A stretch of DNA of 64,000 nt from Canna indica (taxonomy: Eukaryota > Streptophyta > Magnoliopsida > Zingiberales > Cannaceae). Within the stretch, counting starts at the first letter, position 1; the number at the start of each line of letters is the position of its first letter. The stretch lies in the NCBI GenBank assembly GCA_034359265.1, contig CP136890.1, positions 70,495,501-70,559,500 on the forward strand, given 5' to 3'. The notes below the pieces were generated by a model. It had not been told where the DNA came from. It worked only from the letters and a program-made list of their open reading frames with translations, and made no database searches. This document shows, one piece after another, positions 23,945 through 34,130 of the stretch. A program made the position numbers and the translations under genes.

Positions 23945-24272
23945 ACTAGGATAATCGAGAAGGCCCTCCGAATATATCCTAGTATAAATAAACTCGAGAG
24001 CAATCGGGGAAGGCCCTCCGAACTTTCTCCACGAGACACGTAGGGACAATCATAATTCGCCCATCCGAACTTGCCCCTTTAAGATATCATAGAGTAATCA
24101 GGAAAGGCCCTCTGAACTTACTCCTAAAAGATATCATAGGAATAATCGAGAAAATCCCACCGAACTTATTCCTTAACACCACCTAGGGGATAATCGGGTA
24201 GGCCCTCCGAACTTATCCCACAAGGATAAACCAGAATAATTGGAAAAGGCCATTCGAACCTGTTCTGCAGCT
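23945..24272 (-). repeat. tandem hairpin array in the left chromovirus LTR
   Basis: About seven units of 45-50 bp have the plan: variable stem, inner TCGG/CCGA, loop GAAGGCCCT, bulge AC, matching variable stem. The first is ACTAGGATA (23945-23953) with TATCCTAGT (23975-23983). Others pair GAGTAA/TTACTC, AGGAATAA/TTATTCCT and GGGATAA/TTATCCC. On the RNA strand (minus) the loop reads AGGGCCTTC. Several units are degraded here compared with the right LTR. Confidence 0.8.
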
Positions 24273-24292
24273 TGGGAATTAGCCATCCAACC

Positions 24293-24794
24293 AGTGTTGT
24301 CAAACTCACGAGTTAACTCATAAACTCGGACGAGTTTACGATCCTAGGTATCAAAATCGAGCTAACTCACACCCAAACTCGTTTCTGGGTAAACTCGGGT
24401 GAACTCGGGGTAAACTCGATAAACTCGTATAAACTCGGTCAAACTCACTAGTAAACTCGGTCAAACTCGCCAGTAAACTCAGGTGAACTCGGTTTGATGA
24501 TAATTATTATGGATTGAACTTGTACTTTTATATTTTATCTTTGAGTCATTGTGTGTGATTTATTATGGACTTAGAATGCTTCATTATGTATGTATTAGAT
24601 TTGTACTCCTATATTTTATCTTTATGTGTCCTTTATTAGGGAGTTGAACTATGTCTTAATTATGATATTCAGATTATATTAGATTATATTTTTGTAGTAT
24701 AATATTTTTTAATACTTTTTTAATATCAGGTAAACTCTTACGAGTTTACGGAGGCTCTACGAGTTTACTTAAACTCTCGAATTTAACAACCTTG
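24293..24794. mobile_element. MITE-like insertion, 9-bp target duplication, Mutator-type
   Basis: The 502-bp segment is absent from the right LTR and is flanked by CATCCAACC at 24284-24292 and 24795-24803. Its ends are an imperfect inverted repeat (AGTGTTGTCAAACTC versus the complement of GAATTTAACAACCTTG). Inside, near the left end, is an array of AAACTCG words on one strand and ACGAGTTTAC on the other. A 9-bp duplication with terminal repeats and no gene suggests a non-autonomous Mutator-like element. Confidence 0.8.
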
Positions 24795-25813
24795 CATCCA
24801 ACCTCCCGGGCTTAGCCCGCAATCCGGCTCCTATACGAGCCTCTCCGTCATTCATAAAGATATGACGCACTATGATCTAAGTTATGACTCTCCTACAGTG
24901 TCTTAGGGATGATCTTATTGAAAAGTATCTCAACACTCCAAAACCCAACCCCAACTCCTAGACTTGTAATGTCATAATTCCCGTGTGGTTTTATTTCATG
25001 CAATAACTTGATTCGTTGATTCATAATAGATTATGTTGACCCTTTTCATGATTTTAATTATGAAATTAAACTTTAAATCAATCATATTAGGGTTTTATTT
25101 TAGCGTTTTATTTTAACTTATTGTTGTGACCAGTACTGATGTATCTAACCCGAATCAAGTCACCAAAGTACATCCTATATTTCCAAACTATATTTTCTGG
25201 TCGAAACGATAGGCTACACGACTATGTTCAGAGAAATACACACATCACAATAAGCAATATAAAAACAGCACAAAATCATCATCTCAGCATGAAATTACAG
25301 CAGCATTAAGTTTCAGCATAATTAAGATTTAAATCCAAAAATTCACATAATACAACCTCCTAATTACCATTACATCAGAATTAAAATTATCAAGATAATT
25401 CTTCCATAAACCATGCTTAATAAACAAGAATATCAAGCATCACAAACTTCTTTAACCAAGATCCAACCCTTGCTTTCAAGAATTTATATCAAGAACCCTC
25501 AACCCTCAAAATCAAATCCATCCCCCTTAAGCCACACCCGAACCCGCTACTAAAATTAACTTAATTAAACTTATTCTAATACAAAATCAATTAATTAATT
25601 ACACCCACATGAACATAATTAACAATTATGCACACACAATATCAAATTAAATAATTAACTACACAAGCCTAAATTCATAAATTTCATATCCTACTTACCC
25701 GAGCTCTTAAACTCTCACCGGACCATGAGTAGACTCGGCTCGACCAAGAACTAGTCCGCTAGGCTGGCAAACACAACATAAGAGGAAAATAATAAAGTTA
25801 AATATCTAGGATA

Positions 25814-27410
25814 TTACAATCCTCCATCCTTAAAGAAAATTTGTTCTCGAATTTCAGAAGAAAAAAAATAGGGACTCACCACATCATCAAACAATGAAGG
25901 ATAACGCTCCCTCATATCCTGCTCCACCTCCCAGGTGGCCTCCTGGCCGAAATGGTGCTCCCATCTGACCTTAACTAAGGGGATCTCCTTGGATCTCAAC
26001 TTTCGGATCTGCCGGTCTAGCACCTCAACTGGCCGCTCCTCATAGGAGACTGTTGAATCCACCTCCACTGTGGTGGGCTCGATCACATGTGACTCATCCC
26101 GAATATACTTTTTCAGCATAGACACATGGAACACCGGATGTACTCGGTCCATACTAGGAGATAAGGCCAACTCATAAGCCACAACTCCCCTGCACCTGAG
26201 AATGGGAAATAGCCCAATGAACCTAGGGCTTAGCTTTTCTTTCTTATCAAACCTCACCACCCCTTTTATAGGGGACACCTTGAGGAACACTATGTCCCCC
26301 TCAGCGAACTCTACCTCCCTGACCTTTCCATCAACATACATCTTCTGGCGACTCTGAGCTATTAACAGTCTTTCTCTGATTTGCTTCACTTTTTCCATAG
26401 CCTCCTCCACCAGATCAGGTCACATCATAAGGGAATCCCCTGCCTCAAACCAACCTACAAGCGACCTGCATCTCCGCCCATACAACGCCTCAAATGGGTC
26501 CATCCCAATGCTGTTGTGGTAACTGTTATTGTAGGTAAACTCAATCAGAGGTAAGTGCCTCTCCTAACTACCCTCTAGGTCTAGGACACATGTCCTCATC
26601 ATATCCTCCAGCGTCTGAATAGTTCACTCTGACTGTCCATCTGTCTGAGGGAGAAATACGGTACTGAACCGAACCTGAGTGCCTAATGCCTCTTGGAAAG
26701 ACTACCAAAATTGAGCCGTGAACTGAGTACCCCGATCTGAGATGATCATAACCGGAATTCCATGATAAGCAACAATCCGATCCAAGAATAACCTCGCATA
26801 CTGCTCAGCTGAAAAGGTCTTCCTGACTTGTATGAAGTGCGACGTCTTGGTTAGGCGATCCACCACTACCCAAATAGAATCTTTGCCTTTCCCGGACTTT
26901 GGCAACCCAGTCACGAAATCCATGGTTATCTTCTCCCATTTCCACTCTGATACCCCTAAGTTTTGGAGCAACCCTGCGGCTTCAAATGCTCAGCCTTCAC
27001 CTGCTGACACACCAGGCACTTAGACACTAACATTGCCACCTCTCTTTTCATGCCTTTCCACCAATAGTTCTATCTGAGATCTCGATACATCTTCGTGGCT
27101 CCTGGATGCATAGTGTAGGTAGATCGATAAGCCATCTCCAGCACCTGTCTATGAACCTCAACCATATCGGGTACCACAATCTGGTTCTTAAATCTCAGAA
27201 TGCCCTCTGAGTCCACACTGAACCCATTATCTACATCTCCTCTCCTGGTCAGATCCTTAGTGCGTGCACAAAAGGCATCCTCCTCCTGCGCTGCCCGCAG
27301 CATGTCAACCACTGTGGACTGCACTCTCAAGTGAGCCACCAGCGCACCAGAATTTGATACTGACAAGACTGCTCCGCAATCCAAACATAGGGCCAACTCC
27401 TGAGCCAACG
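25814..27410 (-). pseudogene. chromovirus integrase with chromodomain
   Basis: From high to low coordinates: the zinc-binding HHCC region at about 27130-27000 ([12 protein letters not shown], then CLVCQQVKAEH). The catalytic core at about 26971-26450 has MDFVTGLPKSGKGKD, WVVVDRLTKTSHFI, ISDRGTQFTA with the first two acidic catalytic residues visible, and [19 protein letters not shown]. The C-terminal end at 26410-25814 has the HVSMLKKY motif and a chromodomain, VKVRWEHHFGQEATWEVE then MRERYPSLF. The chromodomain would direct insertion to marked chromatin. Stops interrupt near 27070, 26702, 26620, 26570 and 26420. Domain order and the terminal chromodomain fit Tekay/Del chromoviruses. Confidence 0.88.
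25819..25835 (-). other. polypurine tract of the chromovirus
   Basis: Read on the minus strand: AAGGATGGAGGAT directly before the LTR start TGTAATATCC, preceded by AATTTTCTTT. The LARD at 42945 has the same AATTTTCTTTAAGG motif before its tract. Confidence 0.75.
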
Positions 27411-27419
27411 GTCTCCTCC

Positions 27420-28892
27420 TAACAGCCAAAAGCGCTAGACTGACTATGGACGTCCTGCTCAGAGCACCAGCTACCACATTAGCCTTCCTTGGATGGTACA
27501 TAATCGTGCAGTCATAGTCCTTCAATAGCTCAAGCCATCTTTTTTGGCTCAGGTTCAACTCCATCTGGGTGAGCAAATACTGGAGGCGCTTAAGATTAGT
27601 GTATATCTCACAAGCCTCGCCATAAAGATAGTGATGCCACAGCTTCAATACGAACACCACCGCTGTCAGCTAAAGATCATGAGTCGGGTATCTCTTCTCA
27701 TGAACCTTCAACTGCCTAGAGGCATAAGCTATCACCTTGCCATTCTGCATCAGCACATAACCCAAGCCGACCCGAGAGGCATCACAATAAACAACAAATC
27801 CTCCCGAGCCCGAGGGTACTGCTAGAACTGGCGTCGACGTCAAACGGCCCTTGAGCTTCAGAAAGCTCTCCTCGCACTTATTGTCCCACTCGAATTTGAC
27901 ATTCTTTTGAGTCAGGCGGGTCAATGACGTTGCAATCCTGGAGAAGTTCTGTAATAACATACCAAACCCAGGAAACTGCGGATCTCAGTGATATTAGTCG
28001 AACTCTTCTAATTCTGAACTGCTTCTATCCTTGCGGGGTCCACCTTTACCCCTTCCCTGGACACCACATGGCCAAGGAACTCCACACTCTCCAGCCAGTA
28101 CTCGCACTTGGAGAACTTAGCATACAACTGATGCTCCCTGACAGTTTCCAAAGCTACCCTCAAGTGCTCAGCATGCTCCTCCCTGCTCCTGGAATAAATC
28201 AAGATATCATCAATAAACACAATTATAAATTTATCCAAGAATTCCTTGAACACCCGGTTCATCAGGTCCATAAATGCTGCAGGTGCATTAGTCAGCCCAA
28301 AGGACATCACCAGGAACACAAAGTGCCCATACCTTGACCTGAAAGCAGTCTTAGGGATGTCACTGTCCTGAATCCTCAACTGATGATACCCTGGCTGCAG
28401 GTCAATCTTAGAAAACCACTGAGCTCCCCAAAGCTAATCAAACAAGTCATCAATCCTGGGCAACAGGCACCTATTCTTCACTGTTACCTTGTTAAGCTGC
28501 CGGTAATCAATGCACATCTGCATGGACCTATTCTTCTTCTTTATAAAGAGCACTAGAGCACCCCAAGGCGAAACATTAGGGCGAATGGAACCCAAGTCAA
28601 GCAGCTCCTGCAACTAGGACTTCAACTACCTCAACTCTGTTGGTGTCATCCGATACAGAGGAATGGAGATCGACTTCACCCATAGCTGCAAATCAATGCA
28701 GAACTCAATCTCCCTCTCTTGAGGTAACCCTAACAACTCTTCCGAAAACACATCAGAGAACCCGCATACCACGGGCATCCCCCCGATGTCCCTGGCCACA
28801 CCTCCGTCTTCCTCTACCACTGACACAAAGGCCAAAAAGGACTGACATCCGCCGAAGAGTAACTTTTGGGCCTTAAGAGCCGAAATCACCAT
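27420..28892 (-). pseudogene. chromovirus reverse transcriptase and RNase H
   Basis: The N-terminal segment 28892-28626 (FSDVFSEELLGLPQEREIEF) and the next stretch to 28380 ([29 protein letters not shown]) are followed by 28379-28008 with [17 protein letters not shown] and the intact catalytic FIDDILIYS box. RNase H runs from about 27880 to 27470: [62 protein letters not shown]. Stops occur at about 28623, 28614, 28432, 28007 and 27668. The RT core residues are kept, but translation through the region is impossible. Confidence 0.88.
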
Positions 28893-28916
28893 AAACGGCT
28901 CACCCCTTTCCTCACC

Positions 28917-29500
28917 CTAGAAGATAAACTGGGGCAATCCGGGCTTACTAAAGGTCACAGTCTTAGCCCTGCAATCTACTGAGGCAAAATGGTCCACCAA
29001 CCGGTCCATGCCCAATATCACATCAAGCTCTAACATCGGCAGGAGTGTCAAATCAGTCATCAGCACATGCCCACAAATGATAACCTCGCAGCCTCGAAAG
29101 ACTATCTCCACCATCACAGAAACACCCGTAGGTGTAGACACCACAAGGGGAAAATCAAGCACAGAAGGTACCCCTATCAACTTAGCAGCAAATAAAGCTG
29201 ACACAAAAGAGTGTGTAGCATCCGGATCAAACAAGACATAAGCAATAGCGAAACCAATAACAAGGTTACCTGACACTACTGCCCTGGACGCCTCAGCGCC
29301 CTCCTGGTTCATAGCAAACACCCGTGCAGCGGGTCTCTCTGAACCACCAGCTCGTTGGCTTCCTCCTTGAGTTTGACCCCTTTAAGCTATAGAACCCACT
29401 AACATCAGTGTCTTTCCTATGGTCTGATCAGGCTGCTAACTGCCCTTGCTAGGGCAATCCTTTTTGTAGTGCCTAGTCTGCCCATAGCTAAAACATCCCT
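28917..29500 (-). pseudogene. chromovirus nucleocapsid knuckle and aspartic protease with altered active site
   Basis: At 29493-29449 the minus strand codes CFSYGQTRHYKKDCP, a CCHC knuckle whose second cysteine has become tyrosine. At 29321-28917 is the retroviral-type protease domain (FDPDATHSFVSA, DVILGMDRLVDHFASVDC). The catalytic triplet normally reads D-S-G; here it reads D-P-D, so the protease would be dead even without upstream stops. The capsid part of gag that should precede it (29560-30230) is not recognisable. Confidence 0.8.
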
Positions 29501-29559
29501 CTAACCGTCCCCAGCAAACCCCCTAGTGCCTCCTGAAATCTAAGGGAAAGATTCTCCAA

Positions 29560-30256
29560 TCAATCCAAAATTTCAGCTATAGGAGAAATTTACCATCAGT
29601 CAACCCCTACAAATCCCTTATGCAGAACTCTATCAACCGATCCCCCTAGGATCCCTAGGGCCGCCCTAACCATACTGCACCATGAATATTTAAACTATAT
29701 GACGAGACCCAATTAATCGATCAAGATGCTAAGCAAACATTGCAAGGATCTCTAACCCAGGCTCCCATACAAAGGTAGCCCCCAAAAATGGTGCACTCTC
29801 TAGCATAGGGCCATTCACGGCCTCAAGTTGCGCTACCCTGGGACTGTCCCAGTTCCTCCTCCCTGCAGAGTGCCTCAGTCAGCTCAGCCACTCGGGCCTG
29901 CAATTGAACAACCATGGGATCTTGTCCCACATCCTCTCGGGCCTGCGGTGGCTCACGCGACCCCGGCCCCGACCTCGGCCTCGGTCTCGGCGCTCAGTAG
30001 AGTTGCTGCCACTATCGCTCCTTGCGGCATTAAAGGCCTCCATCAATCTGGAATCACCAGAAAAAAAAACATCAAAATTTAAATAATTTAATTCACCCTA
30101 AGTCGTTAAGTAAATAAACCACAAAACGCCTGGGATGCAGACTTATCCCATTGATCTCATAGCATACCCCTACCGTATACTGACACACTAGCAATGCCCT
30201 ATATGGTGACAACTCTAGGTCATACTCAGACCGAACCACATGCTCTGATACCATAT
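29560..30256 (-). other. chromovirus 5' internal region with primer-binding site, gag capsid lost
   Basis: TGCTCTGATACCA (30241-30253) is the complement of TGGTATCAGAGCA, the tRNA-Met primer-binding site. It stands three bases from the LTR edge at 30257, which fixes the element's direction. Between 29560 and 30230 no capsid domain can be read. The stretch 29940-30000 has CGGCCTCGGTCTCGG repeats. Gag has been deleted or has decayed. Confidence 0.75.
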
Positions 30257-30898
30257 TGACACGCCCCAAATACAGGGTCAAATGACCGGCCAGGGTATAT
30301 GTGCCTATACCCCGTAGCCTAACTCATGCACATGCCAATATCATAAAATAACGGAATAAACAATAGCTTTTAATAATAAAAAGAACCAAAACATATTTTT
30401 ATTTCAAAACAGCAAGGTTTTAAATAACATCTCAAGTGCGAAAATAAATAATCGAAGAGCAACAGTTCTTTTAATAAATAAAAATTGAATAAAAGATGAA
30501 TGTCCCAACGGGTCTACAACTCCAAACATCGAAATAAAAGTACATGACAACCTACTACAGACTCGACTACGACCCCTAACTAGGACTGCTATGAGATCAT
30601 GCGGCTTCACTGCCCTCCAGCTGCACCAAGTGCTCCAGCCCACCTCAACGGTCAGGCTCTGTAAAACTAAACAACGACAACGGGTGAGTTCAAAGAACTT
30701 AGTGAGCGGTCCTACCGACCCCCAAAAAAAATAGCACAAAGATAAGCAAGAATAACATCTATCTCTATAAGATGTAAGGTCATGAATGTGTGACTAGCTA
30801 ACAGGCCAACTGGCCTAAACCTGCCCGAAGGCAGCTAACACTCAAATGGTGAAGAACAACAGGTCTAAGTCTACCATGCCCTAACACAAACAACACAT

Positions 30899-31225
30899 AC
30901 TAGGATAATCGGGAAGACCCTCCGAACTTATCCTAGTTTAAATAAACTCGGGAGCAATCGGGAAAGGCCCTCCGAATTTACTCCACGAGACGTGTAGGGA
31001 CAATCAGAATTTCCCAATCCGAACTTGCCCCTTTAAGATATTATAGAGTAATTAGGAAAGACCCTCAGAACTTACTCCTAAAAGATATCACATGAATAAT
31101 CGGGAAAGGCTCCCCGAATTTATTCCTTAACACCACCTATGGGATAATCGTGTAGGCCCTCCGAACTTATCCCACGAGGCTAAACCAGAACAATCGAAAA
31201 AGATCATCCGAACTTGTTCTGCAAG
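30899..31225 (-). repeat. tandem hairpin array in the right chromovirus LTR
   Basis: Seven units of about 47 bp. The best are ACTAGGATAA/TTATCCTAGT (30899-30908 with 30928-30937), TGGGATAA/TTATCCCA and CAGAACAA/TTGTTCTG. Between the arms stand TCGG, the loop GAAGGCCCT (variants) and CCGA plus a bulged AC. The arms differ from unit to unit but stay complementary, while loop and inner stem are mostly constant. It would be in the RNA leader of the element. Confidence 0.82.
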
Positions 31226-32648
31226 TTGGGAATTAGCCATCCAACTTCTCGGGCTTAGCTCGTAATCTGGCTCCTCTACGAGCCTCTTCGCCATTCATAA
31301 AGATATGACACACTATGACCTAAGTCATGACTCTCCTACAGTGTCTTAGGGCTGATCCTATTGGAAAGTGTCTCAACACTCTAAAACCCGACCCCAACAC
31401 CTATCCTTGTAATGTCATAAACCCTGTGTGATTTTATTTCATGCAATAAGTTGATTCATTGGTTCATAACAAATTATGCTGATCCTTTACACAATTTTAA
31501 TTATTAAATTAAAATTTAAATAAACCATATTAGAGTTTTGTTCTAGGGTTTTATTTTAACTTACTGTTGTGCCCAGTACTGATGTATCTAATCCGAATCA
31601 AGTCCCCAAAGTGTGTCTTATATTTCCAAATTATATTTTCTGGTCGAAACGATAGGTTACACGACTATGTTCAGATAAATACACACATCACAGTAAGCAA
31701 TATAAAAATAACACAGAATCATCATCTCAGCATGAAATTACAGCAACATTAAGTTTCATCATAATTAAGATTTAAATCCGAAAAATCATAGAATACAACC
31801 TCCTAATTACCATTACATCAGAATTAAAATTATCAAGATAATTCTTACATAAACCATGCTTAACAAACAAGAATATCAAGCATCACAAACTTTTTTAACC
31901 AAGATCCAACCCTTGCTTTCAAGAATTTATATCAAGAACCCTCAACCCTCAAAATCAAATCCATCTTTGAATTACATGGTAAATTTCAAAAAATCACATA
32001 TTTATTACCTAGCATGCATCTAAATTATAAGTATCAAGATCCATGTACAATTTGAATCATAGAAGTCAAGAGAATTTACACCATTCACATCGGTAATTCA
32101 TCGAACACTACTTGGAGGGCACCCCCTTTCCTCACCTTGGCCGAGCACCCTTAGGATTCTCCTAGGGGAGGGGTTTGGGTCTCCTCTCTCATGGCAAACA
32201 CAAGAAACGACAAGAACTCGAAAACCAACGATAAAATCCAACAAGAACACCTTGTTTTCAAGAACGGCTCAAGAAGACAGAGAAACCCGAAAAGGAGGAG
32301 GGTAAAACCACTCACCTAGATTTGGAAAAATGATTAGAAGAGAACCCCCCGTCAACGACCCTCGAGTCGGCTTCAAGAAACTCGATGGCTCAACCCAAGG
32401 AGAAGAAGGACAAGCGGCGGCTCACCTCAAGCCGCCGGCTTGAGGAGAGAGGGAGAGGGGAAAATAGAGGGGTTGGCTTCGGCTCAGCTCCAAAGGGGAG
32501 GAAGAGAGAAGAGAGGAAAGGGAAGAGGGCCTTGGGGCGGCGGCACGGCTCTAGGGGCGGTGGCTGGGCTGGGCTGCTTGGCGGCTAGCTCCCTTTCTCA
32601 AAACTTTGAGTGGCTCCAAAATAGGAGCCACAAGACAATAGGATGGAG

Positions 32649-32656
32649 TTTTATAT
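32649..32656 (-). promoter_or_regulatory. probable TATA box of the chromovirus LTR
   Basis: ATATAAAA on the minus strand, about 340 bp into the LTR and upstream of the GC-rich leader. The equivalent block is deleted in the left LTR. Confidence 0.45.
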
Positions 32657-33002
32657 TCTCTCCTCAACCCTATCCCCTCTAATCTTTATCCGACCCGCAT
32701 TCACCTTAAGCTACACCCGAACCCGCTACTAAAATTAACTTAATTAAACTTATTCTAATACAAAAGCAATTAATTAAATACACTCAAATGAACATAATTA
32801 ACTATTATGCACACACAATATCAAATTAAATAATTAACTACATAAGGCTAAATTCATAAATTCCATATCCTACTTACCCGAGCTCGCAAGTTCACACCGG
32901 ACCATGACTCGACTCGGCTCGACCACGAACTAGTCTGCTAGGCTAGCAAACACAACATAAGAGGAAAATAATAAAGTTAAATATCTAGGATATTACGTCA
33001 AT

Positions 33003-33597
33003 GAAACAAATAAAATAGTGAACAATCATCCTTCTGATTCACATAATAAAAATTATGTCAGGTTTACTTATTGCATGACATCAAAAAGGAAATAAGCCTG
33101 AGAAGCTTCACGATTAGGAAGTCTATGGTGGTTGCATCAACAATTTGAAATCTGCAACAAAATATTGTTCTGCCAAGTCTCAGTACTGCCAAATCATTGA
33201 ATTGGAAAAAAAAATCATTCAACTTGTTTCCTTTTGGCTTGTAGTAGTAGTCGGAACATGAGAATGTCTAGTTTATTTGTTTTTTCATGTACTGTAAGTG
33301 TATCATCATATTTCCTAACAATTAATGTCTGTTTCCATGGATGAAAATTAGTGTTCTATGATATTTCTTAGCAACTAAGTTTGTATTTCAGCAACTTTCA
33401 ACAACTAAGTTTGTATTTCTCAGCAACTAAGCATCTTACATGTCATGCTTATGACTCAAATACTAGTGACTGAAAGCAATAGCTGACAAATTCAAATTTC
33501 TTTTTTTTGTCATTATATTCTGATTAGACCAGCATTATTTTGTTCATAAAATAGTACTGCTATATGCTTTGTGTAATGCACTTTATGTTGTTTATAG
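33003..33597 (+). other. CACTA-A DNA between chromovirus and second gene
   Basis: AT-rich with repeated CAGCAACTAAG/TTTGTATTTC words at about 33370-33435. It likely contains the promoter and leader of the downstream TnpA-like gene. No coding sequence is seen. Confidence 0.5.
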
Positions 33598-33709
33598 ATG
33601 GCTACACGAAGATCACTTAGAATGATGTCTAAAAATGATGGCTTTCCCCAAGCTGTAATAAGGAAAAGAAGAACACGAAAAGATAAAGTTTTGAAGTGTC
33701 CAAATGAAG

Positions 33710-34130
33710 ATGACTTGCCACCTATACTTGAAGATGTTTCTACGGAATTTGAAATAAATATTGAAGATGTACAGTGTCCAAATCAAGAAGATGACTTGCC
33801 ACCTGTTGGTCAATCATCAAAAAAGAAGAAAGAAAAGAGAGGTCGAAGAAAAAAGATGACTGCAGATGTACATGTGGAAGAACATGTGGAAAATGATGAC
33901 TTGCCACCCGTTGAAGATGTTGGAAGAACATGTGGAAGATGATGACTTGCCACCTATTGAAGATGTACAGTTGGAAGAACATGTGGAAGAAGATGACTTG
34001 ACACCTGTTGAAGATGTACAATTGGAAGAATATGTGGAAGAAGATGGTGACATGCTACCTCTTGAAGATTTACATGTGGAAGATGATGACTTGCCACCTG
34101 TTGAAGTTGTACACATGGAAGATGAGAATG
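33710..34130 (+). repeat. in-gene acidic tandem repeats
   Basis: Six to seven units of about 54-66 bp, with GAAGATGACTTGCCACCTGT and GTGGAAGAACATGTGGAAG blocks, encode EEHVEEDDLPPVEDVQ-type peptides. One unit lost five bases (33914), which moves the frame. Confidence 0.75.

Larger units (their letters stand above)
23463..25818 (-). repeat. chromovirus 3' LTR (left), with MITE insertion and a deletion
   Basis: 2356 bp. Compared with the right LTR it has an extra 502 bp at 24293-24794 (MITE-like insertion). It lacks the roughly 730-bp block present at about 31968-32700, including the presumed TATA box. It contains the hairpin array at 23945-24272 and the palindrome GGTCACGTGACC at 23482-23493. 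Confidence 0.9.
23463..32997 (-). mobile_element. Ty3/gypsy chromovirus (Tekay-like) with two LTRs and target duplication TCAAT
   Basis: Left LTR 23463-25818 and right LTR 30257-32997 begin TGACACGCCCC and end GATATTAC(A/G) on the plus strand, so on the element's own strand each starts TGTAATATCC and ends GGGGCGTGTCA. TCAAT flanks it at 23458-23462 and 32998-33002. Primer-binding site, polypurine tract and the order knuckle, protease, RT, RNase H, integrase, chromodomain all run on the minus strand. Most of gag is missing and pol has several stops. It sits in the untranslated part of CACTA-A between its two genes. Confidence 0.93.
30257..32997 (-). repeat. chromovirus 5' LTR (right), fuller copy
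   Basis: 2741 bp; the last base is G instead of A. It contains a block at 31968-32700, missing from the left LTR, that holds a probable TATA box (ATATAAAA on the minus strand, 32656-32649) and a GC-rich stretch at 32340-32600. Open frames here (32385-32588, 32440-32682) are not protein-like. The tandem hairpins at 30899-31225 would lie in the transcribed leader. The G-box palindrome of the left LTR is GGTCAAATGACC here (30276-30287). Confidence 0.9.

Noticed and set aside
32385..32682. Arg/Gly-rich open frames in the chromovirus LTR
   Set aside because: GC-rich LTR leader; low-complexity translation without features.
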